Shown here in pieces: positions 47,433-60,400 of a stretch of DNA of 64,000 nucleotides. The position numbers and the translations under genes are program-made. The stretch lies in contig CM049308.1 in NCBI GenBank assembly GCA_026874595.1, forward strand, positions 44,149,327 to 44,213,326. Reading direction: 5' to 3'. Positions within the stretch are counted from its first letter, which is position 1, and the number at the start of each line of letters is the position of its first letter. This DNA is from Sipunculus nudus (taxonomy: Eukaryota; Annelida; Sipuncula; Golfingiida; Sipunculidae). The notes below the pieces were generated by a model that was not told the origin of the DNA, made no database searches, and saw only the letters and a list, made by a program, of their open reading frames with translations.

Positions 47433-49351
47433 TAGCTCAGCTGACTATAAGTCATCTGAGCTATTGTAGTAGGCCTTTGTCCATCGTCTGTCCGTCCATT
47501 AACAGGTCAAATTTTGAAACCGATGGATCTATGAATCCAAAACTTTGCATACCATTAGAAGTCTCCAAAATCTCCTATCATACCGAAAATTGAGTCACTA
47601 GGACTTCATTCCTTCAAGATATTAAGGAAAAACCTCCGATTTCCATAAAAAAACCATGGTTACACTTCAAGGCTGCCTAATAACAGAACCACTGATCTGT
47701 TTTTGATCATATTTAGTATTCATATTTTTCCATACATTTTCTATGAACATACCAAAAATCAGGTAAGTATTGTGTATTGTTTTGAAGTTATGGGCCCAAA
47801 TATAATGCATTTTTAAAAAATCAGGAAATATATTTACTCACTTAACATAAGAATCGATGAAGCTGGAGACTTTTTTCAGGGCTATGACTTTATTTAATCA
47901 AGATTCAATTGTTTACCCCAAATTAGATCTGAATTTTGCAAATTTTTCAAGTTATTAGTATAAATGAAAAATGAATACCTTAAATTTTGTCCAACTTTTT
48001 CCAAGGCATTGTTTTTCCCTGTAAGCACTGTTGATATAATTTTCATAGCATATATACATAAGGATTTAATCTTTTAAAATCTGAAATTTCAAAGGATTTA
48101 ATTGAAAAGAGAAGTTTTTATTCAAGTTTTCATACACCATGTCAAGTGTTGTTTACATCTAGCCCACCTAGTAGTACAGCCTTAACTTGTGTTATATAAC
48201 CCACGGTAGGCAGCTTGCCTTGGCTCAGCTTGGCCACTACTAGCAGGCTTTCCCTCTGCCCCCCCCCCCCCCTCTAGATGCTGCATTAACTAGATGAATG
48301 TTATAATTGTATCCACCAAAACAAAGTTTTGCGGATACTATGTTTTTGACTGGGTTCCGCTGCCGCCGTGTTCGTTTCCTGAAAACTCCTCTGAGACTAC
48401 TTGATGGAAACTTACACCTATTCTCAGGTCACATGGGAACTGGTGCCTAACCAATTGGCCTTGACCTCTGACCTTTCCTCTCTGCCCAGCATCCATATGT
48501 GCTTCTGTTTCCACACATAAACCCACATATCTGGGGAACCGTTTGACCGATCAGGAAAAAATTTTGGACAAATGTAGCCCTTGGATAGCTTTATAACATA
48601 CACAAAAAATTGTGGCGCCACCTGCAGCCATTTTTGCACAGTGTCCATCTGTTCATCTGCCTTTGGTTAAAATCACTCATATCTCTACAGTGGTTTGACT
48701 TTTCCGCCAGAAATTGTGCATGTGTATACATCTTGGATAGTATCTTGTTCAAATAACAGGTGGCGCCACCTAGAATCATATTTACATGGCAGACATCCAT
48801 TCTAATATGTAACACATGTTACTCTATTTCCCCTTGCCACCCAATCCATGCCTCACTTAACCCGTCCTACTCTGATTTTGGCGGATACACATAGTCGCTT
48901 GTCAACCCTACCGTATTCTAGTTTTCTGTATTTTATTCATTCTTATTCTTTGCTATGCTACATTTTAGATTTGTATTGTACTACCAGGGTTAAAATGATT
49001 GAAGTGCACATTTAATTATGTCCACAAGGTGGTGTATTGCTATGAAAGTGTGGATGTTCATCAGATAAGTTATTCCATACTTCAGAAGAGGAAAAACTTC
49101 ACCAGGTGTGAAATCGACTATTAATTCCAGTATTAAATTATAGCTGAGATAGTGATATTGTTTGTCCCTCATTCAACCAACAGTGTGTTTACTTTATTTG
49201 GAAAGATGTATTTATTTTATCAAATTTTCTGAATCTTTTATTTTATTTTTGGTGAATTAAATTTAGCATGTACTGAAAACTCCCAATGTACAAAACTTTT
49301 TAAAAGTGATACAAGGAATAATCTTGGAGATGTCATGATGTGGCATAATTG
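47433..49351 (+). mobile_element. HeB copy interrupted by HeD2
   Basis: The head AGCTCAGCTGACTATAAG is at about 47433 with a CTGTCCGTCC tract. It parallels 37.7-38.9 kb, including a GGCAGCTTGCCTTGGCTCAG segment. HeD2 interrupts it at 48308-48921. It ends by fusion with another HeD2 head at 49352. Confidence 0.78.
48308..48921 (+). mobile_element. HeD2 element (614 bp), precise ends from an empty site
   Basis: It starts TGTATCCACCAAAACAAAG with partner TTTTGCGGATAC, then a CCGCTGCCGCC tract. Two modules end in GGTGGCGCCACC (48613, 48762). It ends with the inverse motif TTTTGGCGGATAC, then ATTCTAG and TTTT. The flanking HeB text is uninterrupted at about 38510-38520. Confidence 0.88.
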
Positions 49352-49698
49352 TATCCTCCAAAACAAAGTTTTGCTGATATTATGTTTTTGACCGGGTTCC
49401 ACCGCTGCCACTGCGTTCCTTTCTGGAGAAATTCTCTGAGCCTACTGGACGGATTTTTCCTAAACTTACACCAATTATCGGGTCACATGTGGACTAGTGC
49501 CTAACCAATTTGCGTTAGCCTCTGACCTTTACCCTCTGCCCAGCGTCCATTTGTGCGTCTGTTTTCACACAAAACCCCCATATCTCGGGAACTGTTTGAC
49601 CGATCAGGAAAAACAATTTGTACAAATGTAGCCCATGGATAGCTTTATAACATACACAAAAAATGGTGGCGCCACCTGCAACCATGTTTGCACAGTGT
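49352..49698 (+). mobile_element. HeD2 5' fragment fused to HeA
   Basis: Head TGTATCCTCCAAAACAAAG with modules as in the 48.3 kb copy. At about 49698 the text switches inside a module to HeA internal sequence (CCAATGTTGGTCTCATGAG). The GGTGGCGCCACC palindrome at about 49666 lies next to the switch. Confidence 0.75.
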
Positions 49699-52600
49699 CC
49701 ATCTGCCAATGTTGGTCTCATGAGTCATATCTGAAATTGAGGTATTGGTGGTGCCACCTGCATTGGCCTTTTTTGTACGGGGTCATCAGTGCCTGTATCA
49801 TACTGATGGCTTCAAAAAACTTCTTCTCTGAAAACCATATGGCCAAATTGTTCAATATCGCACAGAAATGATCCTAGGGTAGTGCTTTCTGAAGTTTGTT
49901 CAAATGGTCTCAGTTCAGTGACTTTTGGCTGCGATATGGGAAGCTGAATGTAGTCATGTACCATAACAGCCCATTTTAGCTCAGCAGCTACAAAGATCTT
50001 CTTCTCAAAAACCAACAGGCCAAATTCTTAAATCGCACTCATTAATTATCCTCAGATGTTGATAATTCAAGTTTGTTCAAATGGTCTCAGTTCAGTGACT
50101 TTTGGCTGAGTTATGGGGAGCTGAATTTAGTCATATGCCATAACAGCCAATTTTAGCAAAGTGGCTACAAAAATCTTCTTCTCAACAACCACTGGGCCAA
50201 ATTCTTAAATCTCACATATTAATTATCCTGAGATGTTGATAATTCAAGTTTGTTCAAATGGTCTCAGTTCAGTGACTTTTGGCTGAGTTATGGGAAGCTG
50301 AATTTAGTCATATGCCATAACAGCCCATGTTAGCTAAGTGGCCACAAAAATCTTCTTCTCAAAAACCACTGGGCCAAATTCTTAAATCTCACACATTATT
50401 TATCCTTAGATGTTGATAATTCAAGTTTGTTCAAATGGTTTTGATTCAATGATTTTTGGCTGAGTTATGGGAAGCTGAACTTTGCCATTTTGTTGTATTT
50501 TTTTTCCATATGAGTTATAAACCTGCAAAACGTTTTTCGACTGATGATGATACTGAGGCCAGTTTGTTTAATATTTTGCATGAATAATTCCCCTTAATCA
50601 TTCTTATAATAATTGTCTTTTATGGTTAAAAAAAAAAGGAATATGGCTGAATTATAAAGATTGAATTGAGTCATTTTGATACAATGGTGGGGTTCAGGGG
50701 AGTGTCCCCACACTGTATCACATACGGTTGCTGATGCGAGTGGCTGACAATGTTCCAAGACCAGTTTGATGACAGAAGTCTTTTTTCAATAGCAAGCGGT
50801 CTGGGACAGTCTCTCTCTCTGAGAGAGCCGCCCAGCCTCTCTGACTCGCTGACTCTCAGTGCGCACTACAGATAGTTTTGTTACAGAGCTGTCATGTGAC
50901 ATACGAGACGTACATATCCATATTTCTGCATTTTGTCATAAAAGCTAAACCTTATTGGATGACCCAAAGTAGAGATATCAGAGGTGTAAGTGTTCCTCCT
51001 ACCTTTCGTGAGATCTGATTTGACAAAAGTTCTATGGAAAATCCCAAGTCTGACCTGACATACATCCAGTTATAGACTGACCTACAAGTCCTATTTGGAG
51101 GACAGTGCTTATATACACCTGCGGAGTCTCATAAAATAACATGTTTTAATTGTGTTTTACCATTCCCTCATAAAGACTAAACACATAAGTCATTCTGTGA
51201 CACTATTTCTGTTTGTACAGACTTAAAATAGACCTTAATGGTTTGGTGTACTGTTCTCTGATTAAACTGGGAGAGAAGCCTATATGTGTGTGACAGGATG
51301 ACTGGTTGTCGGGTGTCATCAATTATGAGAAGTCATTCACTGTTTAGTCTGACATGCCTGAAACTGAGCTTGTATTTGTGAAATATGAAATGTGAAATAT
51401 TCCTTGAAATATGTGTTAAGTCACAAATATGCACTTTCCTACTCCATAACAATTTTACCAAATATGTTAGCTGTGTGAAGCAGATACATCTAGCCTAGCA
51501 CCAGTTTATCAGCATTCATTACATCATGCCTCTAGACATTTAGATTTCAGGTTATCTATGGAAAATATTGACAAGAATGTTTTTAAAAGCTTTTCAAAAA
51601 TGTAGATTTATGATATTACATATCATCTGTACACTAACTCATAATTTCTCAGGAATAGCAGGAGCTACCATCCCCAAATGTTATGCAATTATCTGTCACA
51701 TATCAAATTTTGATGGATTCATCTTATTTTTGCTATCTGCATTTACTTAGATAATACAAGGAAAAAGCTGAAAAAAACTTGTAAAAAGTCTTCTTCTTGT
51801 AAACAGTCCAGCCAAATTGTCCAAATTGTACAGAAATGATCCCAGAGGCAAGCCCTCTCAAGTTTGTTCAAATGATTTGTGTTGGATAAATTTTAGCAGA
51901 GTTACATAACAGGCCAAGATTGTGTATGTTTCTTAAATAGGTTGAGAAACTGCCAACTGTTACAGATTTGGCAACAGATCAAGAGTTCATTCAGTGCAGC
52001 CAAATATAGGTCAACAGTTCAGTCAGTGCAGCCAAGCACAAGGCATGTGATCACCTCATGGGCAGCATGTGATCATCTCATGGGTAGCATGTGATCACCT
52101 CATGAGTATCATGTGATCACCTCATGGGTGTCATGCCCCTCAGGGCTGCATATGGAGCCAATCTGTGAGCTTATGCAATTGTGTGGCTACTGTTTCAGAT
52201 TTGGCAATAGGCAAAGGTCAGCCTGGATTTATTTATAGCTTTGGCAGACTGCCAACTGTTTCAGATTATGCAACAGGTCAAGAGTTCACTCAGTGCAGCC
52301 AGGTACAGGTCAAAAATTCACTCAGTCTAGCCAGGTGCAGGTCAAGAGTTCACTCAGTGCAGTAGCCTGAGCCAGTAATTTGTCACAGTACACTCGGGGC
52401 AACAGCCTTTCTCACCTAAGCCTGGTCAGCCCCGTGCATCAGACTTAAGGTAAGTTTGATGTATTGGCCTGATATTCTGACCTGTCTATGTGTTTTTATG
52501 GCTTTCTCGTTCACAAGACAGGTGTCACCATCTACAATGACTTTTGCAAAGTGTATTTGCCTGCCTTATTCTACAGAAGAATTTGATATATCAGCCTGAA

Positions 52601-52847
52601 ATTGGGCATATGTGTACATGTCAAATAGCTTTGTTGTATACAAGACTGGTGGTGCCACCTACAATAATTTTGTTGTTGTGTGCACCCATGCCAGAATTTC
52701 AGCAGTGATGTTTGTGTGTTGTTTCTTGTTCAAAATGTTTAGTACTTGCATTGTTCATATATATGAAAAGTAGTGGTTCAGCACTGAAGCGTTATACCTG
52801 GTGTATATCCATATGCACAGGTTCGCATTAAGCCTGTAGGCCTTGTT
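49699..52847 (+). mobile_element. HeA internal and 3' part, interrupted by a solo-LTR-like insert
   Basis: HeA modules (GGTGGTGCCACC, about 176-bp TTTAGTCATATG units at 49.9-50.4 kb), then the insert at 50677-51451, then HeA to a normal tail at 52816-52847. The head is missing because of the fusion at 49698. Confidence 0.82.
50677..51451. mobile_element. Solo-LTR-like insertion (775 bp)
   Basis: It interrupts HeA text that is continuous at 12.18 and 58.46 kb (GAGTCATTTTACCATATATG). The insert begins TGATACAATGG and ends CCATAACA, with ATTT repeated on both sides (50673-50676, 51452-51455). TG...CA ends and a short duplication fit an LTR. It contains GCTTATATACACC as a possible TATA box. Reading the ends one base differently gives a 5-bp ATTTT duplication. 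Confidence 0.65.
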
Positions 52848-53870
52848 ATTAAAAATATATTTTCACACTTCAGGACTGCCTAATATCAAAACCACTCATC
52901 TGTTTTTCCTCATATTTACCATAAATATTCCTCTATATAGTTTCTATATACATGCCAGAAACAAGGTTTGTATTATATAATTGAAAAAAGTTATGGCCTT
53001 TTATGCATTTTGTCACTAATCAGAAAAGACATTTGATCGCTTAACACAAAGCATGATAAAGCTAACCAGTAATATAACTTTAATTAATCAAAATTAAATT
53101 GTATACCCAAAATTAGATCAAAATCTTTTAAATTTTTTAAAATATTAGCAAAAATAAAAATTGGTACCTTAAATTTTGCCCAACTTTGGCCACTGCACGT
53201 TTTTTTCCTGAAAGTACTGTGGATTTAATTTTCACAGCATGTGCACATAAGGATTTAATTTGTTAAAATCTGTAATTTTAAATATATGATGCAAAATTAG
53301 GCTAGTAATTGAATTTATTTGGAGGCTCTTGTTGTATTCCCTTACATTGTCAAGAAGTCCACTTTGTGACTATAGGTCATTCAGTGCATCTCTCTCCACT
53401 GAGTTGAGCTTGATCAAGCTATCTGCAGTTACTACCATACCACAGGGAGCCTTTTTCTCTGGCAAGCCCCGCTCGTCCGTCCGTCCATCTGTCCGTAGAT
53501 GTGGCACGTACGTTTTGAAACCGTAAGACCTCCAAAATTCAGCATAATGTTAGATGTCCCCAAGATCTCCTACCAAGCCGAAAACTGGGTCTTTGCAACT
53601 TCGTTCCTTTGAGAAATTAAGGAAATACCTCAATTTTGTATTAAAAACATATTTTCACACTTCAGGACTGCCTAATATCAAAACCACACATCTGTTTTTC
53701 CTCATATTTACCATAAATAATCCTCTATATAGATCCTATGTACATGCCAGAAATTAGGTCTGTATTTTATAATTTCCAAAAGTTATGGGCCCAAACATAA
53801 TGCATTTTGTAAATAATCAGGAAAGAAATTTGATCACTTAACACAAAACTTGTTAAAGCTTAGCAGTTTT
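52848..53870 (+). mobile_element. HeB internal segment with CCGTC tract
   Basis: HeB text resumes after the HeA tail (TTTTCACACTTCAGGACTGCC) and includes a partial head with CCGTCCGTCC at about 53474-53490. It is broken at 53870 by another HeB head. Confidence 0.72.
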
Positions 53871-53999
53871 TAGCTCAGCTGACTGAAAGTCATCTGAGCT
53901 ATAGCGATCACTCTTTGTCCGTCGTCTGTCCGTCTGTCCATCCGTTAACCAGGCACAAATCGTAATCGCTGGACCTAGAACCTTGTAACTTGGGATTCT

Positions 54000-55240
54000 G
54001 AGAGGTCCATGAAAAATCTCCTTCGAAACCAGAAATTAGGTCTCTGTTACCCATTTCCTTCGAGCTATTGGGCCGCAAAGTACCCCCCCAGAAAAGTAAA
54101 AAAATTTCATACAAAAACTTCAATATCTCATTAACTACTCGACTGATGGTCATGATTTTTGGCATACATATTGATCATGAGATGTTCCATCATTTCAAGC
54201 AGACTGGTGGCGCCACCTGTATTGTTTGATTTTTTACGAATTTTTTTCTCTATTTTTGAGACCTTTAAAAATGTGAACATCTGTTAACAAGGCACAAATC
54301 GTAAAGACTTGACCTAGAATCTTAATTCTTGACACAGTGAGAGGTCCATGAAAAATCTCCTTGGAAACCAGAAATTAGGTCTCTGTTACCCATATCTTTC
54401 GAGCTATGGGGCCCCAAAGTACCCCCCCCAGAGTAGTCAAAAATTTCATACAAAAACTTCAATATCTCAATAACTACATCACTGATGGTCATGATTTTTG
54501 GCATACATATTGATCATGAGATGTTCCATCAGTTCCTGCAGACTGGTGGCGCCACCTGTATTGTTCGATTTTTTACAGTTTTTTCCTCTATTTTTGAGAC
54601 CTTTAAGGATGCTGTCATCTGGTAACGTGGCACAAATCGTAACGACTGGACCTAGAATCTTCATTCTTGACACACTGAGAGACCTTTGAAAAGTCTCCAT
54701 GGAAACCAGGAATTAGGTCTCTGTTACTCATATCTTTCGAGCTATGGGGCCCCAAAGTACCCCCCCAGAGTAGTCAAAAATTTTATACAAAAACTTCAAT
54801 ATCTCAATAACTACATCACTGATGGTCATGATTTTGGCATACATATTGATCATGAGATGTTCCATCAGTTCCTGCAGACTGGTGGCGCCACCTGTATTGT
54901 TTGACTTTTTTTTTCTATATTTTTATCTATCTTTGAGACCATTAAGGATGCTGTCATCTGGTAACGTGGCACAAATCGTAACGACTGGACCTAGAATCTT
55001 CATTCTCCATACACTGAGAGACCTTTGAAAAGTCTCCATGAAAACCAGAAAGAAGGACTCTGTTACCCATATCCTTTGAGCTGTTGGGGGCTCCCAATAA
55101 CCCCCATGAATAATGGAAAATTTGATAAAACAAACTGCAACATCTCAATAACTACAACTCTGATGGTCATAATTTTTGGCATACATATTGATCAAGAGGT
55201 GTTCCATCAGTTCCTACAGACTGGTGGCGCCACCTGTATT
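54000..55240. repeat. 339-bp HeB module array
   Basis: Four units with GGTGGCGCCACC spaced 336-342 bp apart. Each contains the phrases CTGTTACCCATATC, CTTTCGAGCTATGGGGCC and TGATCATGAGATGTTCCATC. The reading frames in it are repeat by-products. Confidence 0.9.
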
Positions 55241-55263
55241 TTTTCAAATTTTCACAATTTTTT

Positions 55264-56780
55264 TATGCCCCCGCCACAAAGTGGCCGGGGCATATAGTTT
55301 TACCCATGTCCGTCATTCCGTCCTTCCGTCATTCCGAAATCAAACAGTTGTACGGACTTTTTTTCGCAATGCCTGCAGATATCGGCCTGATTTTTGGTGT
55401 GTGAGCAGATATAGACCAGTTACAGATCGAGTTCACGTTTCGTCCCGGTTGACCTACTTTTGACCGTTTTACAGCTCCTAAACTTAGAAAATTTCATGAA
55501 AAATAGAAATTTTCATGACAAATACACATGAACGGATTTTTTTTCGTAATGCCTGCAGATATTGGCCTAATTTTTGATGTGTGGGCAGATAATGACCAGT
55601 TACAGATCGAGTTCGTGTTTCGTCTCGGTTGACCTACTTTTGACCGTTTTACGGCTCCTAAACTTAGAAAAATTCATGAAAAATAGAAATTTTCATGACA
55701 AATGCACATGTACAGCCGTTTTTAGCCCTCAGCTCATTGGCTGATGGGCTATTGTCGTCACCCAAGCTGTCCATCTGTCCATCTGTCAGTCCGGTGTCTG
55801 TCCGTCCGTCCGTTCCGCGTCTGTTAACTTTTACCTTGTGAGCGGGATATCTCTAAAAGGATTCACCGTTGGAATTTTATTTCAGCAGTGAAGATGTATA
55901 TCGATAAATTCTCGGTCAAGTTCGAAGATGGGTGACCTTGACCCATTTTTCTACATTTTAGAGCTGATTATAGAAAAACACTCAGAAGTTTATATCTCAG
56001 GAACCATTGTGTGGATTTTCACAAAACTTACTATGATCATTGGGACTGATGGTCTGTATGTGCTGCACAATTTTGGTGGCGCCACCTGCAATTTCTGATT
56101 TTTGAATGAAATTTTATCGGATTTTTTCAATTTTGGCCTTTTGTGCAGGATATCTCCAAAGGTATTCAACACAGGAACTTCATTTCTTCAGTCCTATTGC
56201 ATTATATTTACAAAATCATGGTCAAGTTCAAAATGGGTGATCTTGACCTATTTTTCAAGGTCACAGAGCTTTTTTATAGAAAAAAACTTAGGAGCTTATT
56301 TCTCAGGAAGCATTTGGTGGATTGTTATGAAACATGGTATATACCTCTCAAATTTAAATTTATAAATGATTATCAACTTTTGCTAATTTTCTAGTTTCGC
56401 AATGCAATGCTCACAGATACTGGCCTAATGTTTGGTCTGTGGGCGCATAATGACCACTTACTGATCGAGTTCGCGTTTCGTCCCAGTTAACCTATTTTTC
56501 ACCATATGACAGATCCTGAACATAGAAAATATCATGAAAGACAGAAATTTTCATGAAAAATGCACATATATGGACTTTTTTTCACAATGCTTGCAGATAC
56601 TGGCCTGATTTTTGGTGTGTTGCTTGATAATGACCCTTTACAGATCGAGTTTGCATTTTGCCCTTGTTGACCTACTTTTGACCATACAACACTTCCTGAA
56701 CTTAAAAAAATTTACAAAATTTAACAAATGTTTCTTATTTGCCCCAGGCGGGGGCATTCGTGTCGTTCTGACACATCTAG
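55264..56780 (+). mobile_element. HeC element (copy 2) carrying HeE
   Basis: The head ATGCCCCCGCC is at 55265 and the perfect inverse GGCGGGGGCAT at 56747-56757. A stem-loop GTGTCG-TTC-TGACAC then precedes ACATCTAG-TTTT. It lies in a T run of an HeB module (CACAATTT / TTTTCTCTG), with no larger duplication visible. HeE is inserted at the same module position as in the 40.1 kb copy. Confidence 0.9.
55723..56394 (+). mobile_element. HeE element (copy 2) inside HeC
   Basis: Same ends as the 41.0 kb copy (AGCCCTCAGCTCATTGG ... TTTTCTAG-TTTC) but 331 bp shorter, about one tandem module. A GGTGGCGCCACC palindrome is at about 56077. Confidence 0.85.
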
Positions 56781-57438
56781 TTTTTCTCTGTTTTTGAGAC
56801 TTTTGAGGATGTAGTTATCTGTCAACAGGGTACAAATCGTAACGACTGGACCTAGAATCTTCATACTTGACACACAGGTAGACCCATGATAAGTCTCCAT
56901 GGAAACCTGAAATTAGGTCTCTGTTACCCATATCCTTTGAGCTATGGCACTCAAAAGTACAGCTCAGAATAATGGAAAATTTGATACAAAAGCTGAAGTA
57001 TCTGAACAGCTAATGCAGAGATCACCATAATTGTTTGCATGGATATTGATCATGGAGTGTTTCATCAGTTTCTGCAGACTGGTGGCACAACCTGTATTTG
57101 TTCGGGTTTTTTTTTTACGAATTTTTCTCTATTTTTGAGACCTTTAAAGATATGAACATATGTTAACAGGGCACAAATCATAAAAACTGGACCTAGAATC
57201 TTCATTCTTGACACACAGCGAGACCCATGAAAAGTCTCCATGGAAACCTGAAATTAGGTCTCTGTTACCCATATTCTTTAGGCTGTATGGCTCCAAAATA
57301 CCCCCCAGAATAATGGAAAATTTGATACAAAAACTGCAGTATCTCAATAACCACAACACTGATGGTCATTTTGGCATACATATTGATCAAGAGGTGTTTC
57401 ATCAGTTCCTGCAGACTGGTGGTGCCACCTCTATTTTT

Positions 57439-60400
57439 AGCGAACCTGTGAGCTTATGCGATGGTGTGGCGGCGTCCGTCGGCCGTCGTCCATCGTCTGT
57501 ATGTTAACCCATACTATCTTGAAAACGGCAAGCGGTAGCATCACGAAATTTTATGCAAAAAATTAGTCATCTAAAAAACTATATCGGATTTTGCTTATTT
57601 TTTGGCTAACTGCATTTTCTTAGATTTTATAGGGAAAAAGCTAAAAAAGCTTTAAAAGTCTTCTTCTCCAAAACTGTTCAGCCAAAGTGTCCAATATTTT
57701 ACAGAAATGATTCCTGGAATAATCTTTCTCAAGTTAGTTCAAATGGTTTAAGTTCGGTGATTTTTGGGCGAGTTACAGGAAGTTGAACTTAGTCATCTGT
57801 CCTTTAAAGCATACTAAAATTACAATCTCAGAAAAGGCTGGAGCTATCATCACCAAATTTTATGCCAATGTTGTTCACATGAGACATATCTGAAATTGAG
57901 GTATTGGTGGCGCCACCTGCATCGACCCTTGTTGTACGGGGGTCATCAGTGCCCGTATCATACTGACGGCTACAAAAAACTTCTTCTCTGAAACCATATG
58001 GCCAAATAGTTTGATATCGCACAGAAATGATCCTAGGGTAGTGCTTTCTGAAATTTGTTCAAATGGTCTAAGTTCAGTGACTTTTGGCTGAGTTATGGGA
58101 AGCTGAATTTAGTCATATGCTGTAACAGCCCATTTTAGCTCAGTGGCTACAAAGATCTTCTCCTCAAAAACCACTGGGCCAAATTCTTAAATCTCACAAA
58201 TTAATTATCCTTAGATGTTGATAATTCAAGTTTGTTCAAATGGTTTTGGTTCAGTGATTTTTGGCTGAGTTATGGGAAGCTTAACTTAGCCATTTTGCTG
58301 TATTTTCCCATATGAGTTATAAACCTGTAAAAATTTTTTGACTGACCCTACTGAGGCCAATTTGTTTAATATTTTACAAGAATAATCCCCTGAATAATTC
58401 TTATAATAATTGTCTTTTATGGTTCCAAAGAATGAATTTTGGCTGAATTATAAAGGTTCAATTGAGTCATTTTACCATATATGTTAGCTGTGTGAAGCAG
58501 ATACACAGATACATCTAGATACATCTAGACTGGCACCAGTTTATCAGCATTTATTACATCATGCCTCTAGACATTTAGATTTCAGGTTATCTATGGTTAA
58601 TATTGACAAGAATGTTTTTTAAAAGCTTTTAAAAAATGTAGATTTATGATTTTTAGATATTCCTCATGCCAGGCAATGTTTACAATCACAGCTATACAGC
58701 TCTCTGTTGGTATATAAAGACGGCTGTACATGGATTATAAATAAATTGGTATCCATAGTCAAATTAATGCAAGATTTTGCCATCAGTGAGATGTATCTGT
58801 ATTACAATTTTGCATTCAATATGCATCTGCATTAATTTTTAGTGAACCTGTGAACTAATGTGATGGTGTGGCGGCGTTTGTCTTCTTTACATTTACCCAT
58901 ACTATTTTGAAAATGATTGGAGCTAGCATCATGAAATTTAATGCAAAAAATTAGCCATCTGAAAATTTTCTTAAATTTTATAGAGAAAAAGCTTAAAAAA
59001 CCTTTAAAAGTCTTCTCCTCCGAAACACTCAAGCCAAACTGTTCAATATTTCACAGAAATAATCTTTTATACCATCTCCCTCAGTTTTGTTCAGGAAGTT
59101 GAACTTAGTCATCATTCCAAAAAAGCATACTAAAATGACAGTCTCAGAAACAGCCAGAGCTATCATCACCAAATTTTTTGCCAGTGTTGGTCACATGAGT
59201 CATATATGAAATTCAGGTATTGGTGGCACCACCTGAATTGACCTATTTTTGTACGGGGGTCATTGGTCATCTGTACATTAATCCATAATTTCTCAGGAAT
59301 AGCAGGAGCTACCATTCCCAGATTTTATGCAATAATCTGTCACATATCAAATTTTGTGGGATTCAGCTTATTTTTTTGCTATCTGCATTTACTTAGATTA
59401 AATAAGGAAAAAGCTGACAATATTTTAAAAGTCGTCTTCTTGTAGAAGGTCCAGCCAAATTCTCAAGTTTGTTCAAATTGTTTGCATTTGATGAATTTTA
59501 GTGGAGTTACACAAATTTGAACAGTCATTCGGCCAAGTAAGCATACTGACATAGCACTTTCAGAAATGAAAGAAGCTAGCATTACCAAGTATTGTGCAAA
59601 TGTTGGTCACATGACTCATATTTCAAGTTGTAGATTTAGTGGTGCCACCTACATTGACCTGTTTTTTATGGGCAAAAAACCTCATAATTTTAGCCTCTTT
59701 CAGCTTAATGATGAAACTGTCAAGTTGAATTGTTCAATTTTTCAAAAGAATTATCCTAGGACATGGTTCTTTCAATCATATCAGAATATACTGAGTTTGT
59801 TGATTTTTGGTTGAGTTGTGAAAAGGTTAAGTTGGTCTTATGGCCATTATTATGTCTTTTTCAAACTGAGAACTGCAATAGTGTTCTTCTACAAAATTAT
59901 TATTTCAATTATATCTTCTGTAACATTGCACAAAATTATTCTTAGGTGGCCTTTGTTCAAGTTTACTCGAATGATTTTTGGCAGAACTATTGGACCTTTA
60001 ACAATGAAAGTACTGCATCTTTTATTATTCTAGATAATTTGATAAAAAGTTTATGAATATGTCGGCTTGAAAAAAGAAATTTTAACCAAAGTCTTTCAGT
60101 ATGTGTAAACAGATATACCAACAGGCCAAGATTGAATCTGTATCTTTAAATAGGATGAGAAAATGCCAACTGTTTCAGATTTGGGAACAGATCAAGAGTT
60201 CATTCAGTGCAGCCAGATATAGGTCAAGAGTTCAATCAGTGCAGCCAAGCACATGGCATGTGATCACCTCATGGGTGACATGTGAACACCTCATGGGCAC
60301 CATGTGATCACTTTATGGGTGTCAAGCCCCTCAGGGCAGGGCCCCTGCATGAGCTTATGCAATTGTGTGGCTACTATTTCAGATTTGGCAACAGGCTAGA

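Larger units (their letters stand above)
53871..57438 (+). mobile_element. HeB copy nested in HeB, carrying HeC/HeE
   Basis: The head AGCTCAGCTGAC is at 53872, inserted in the HeB phrase GCTTAGCAGTTTTT. Modules of about 339 bp follow, each ending GGTGGCGCCACCTGTATT (54206, 54545, 54881, 55223). HeC interrupts a module at 55264-56780. Modules resume to 57438, where the HeA head cuts in. Its tail is not seen. Confidence 0.8.
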
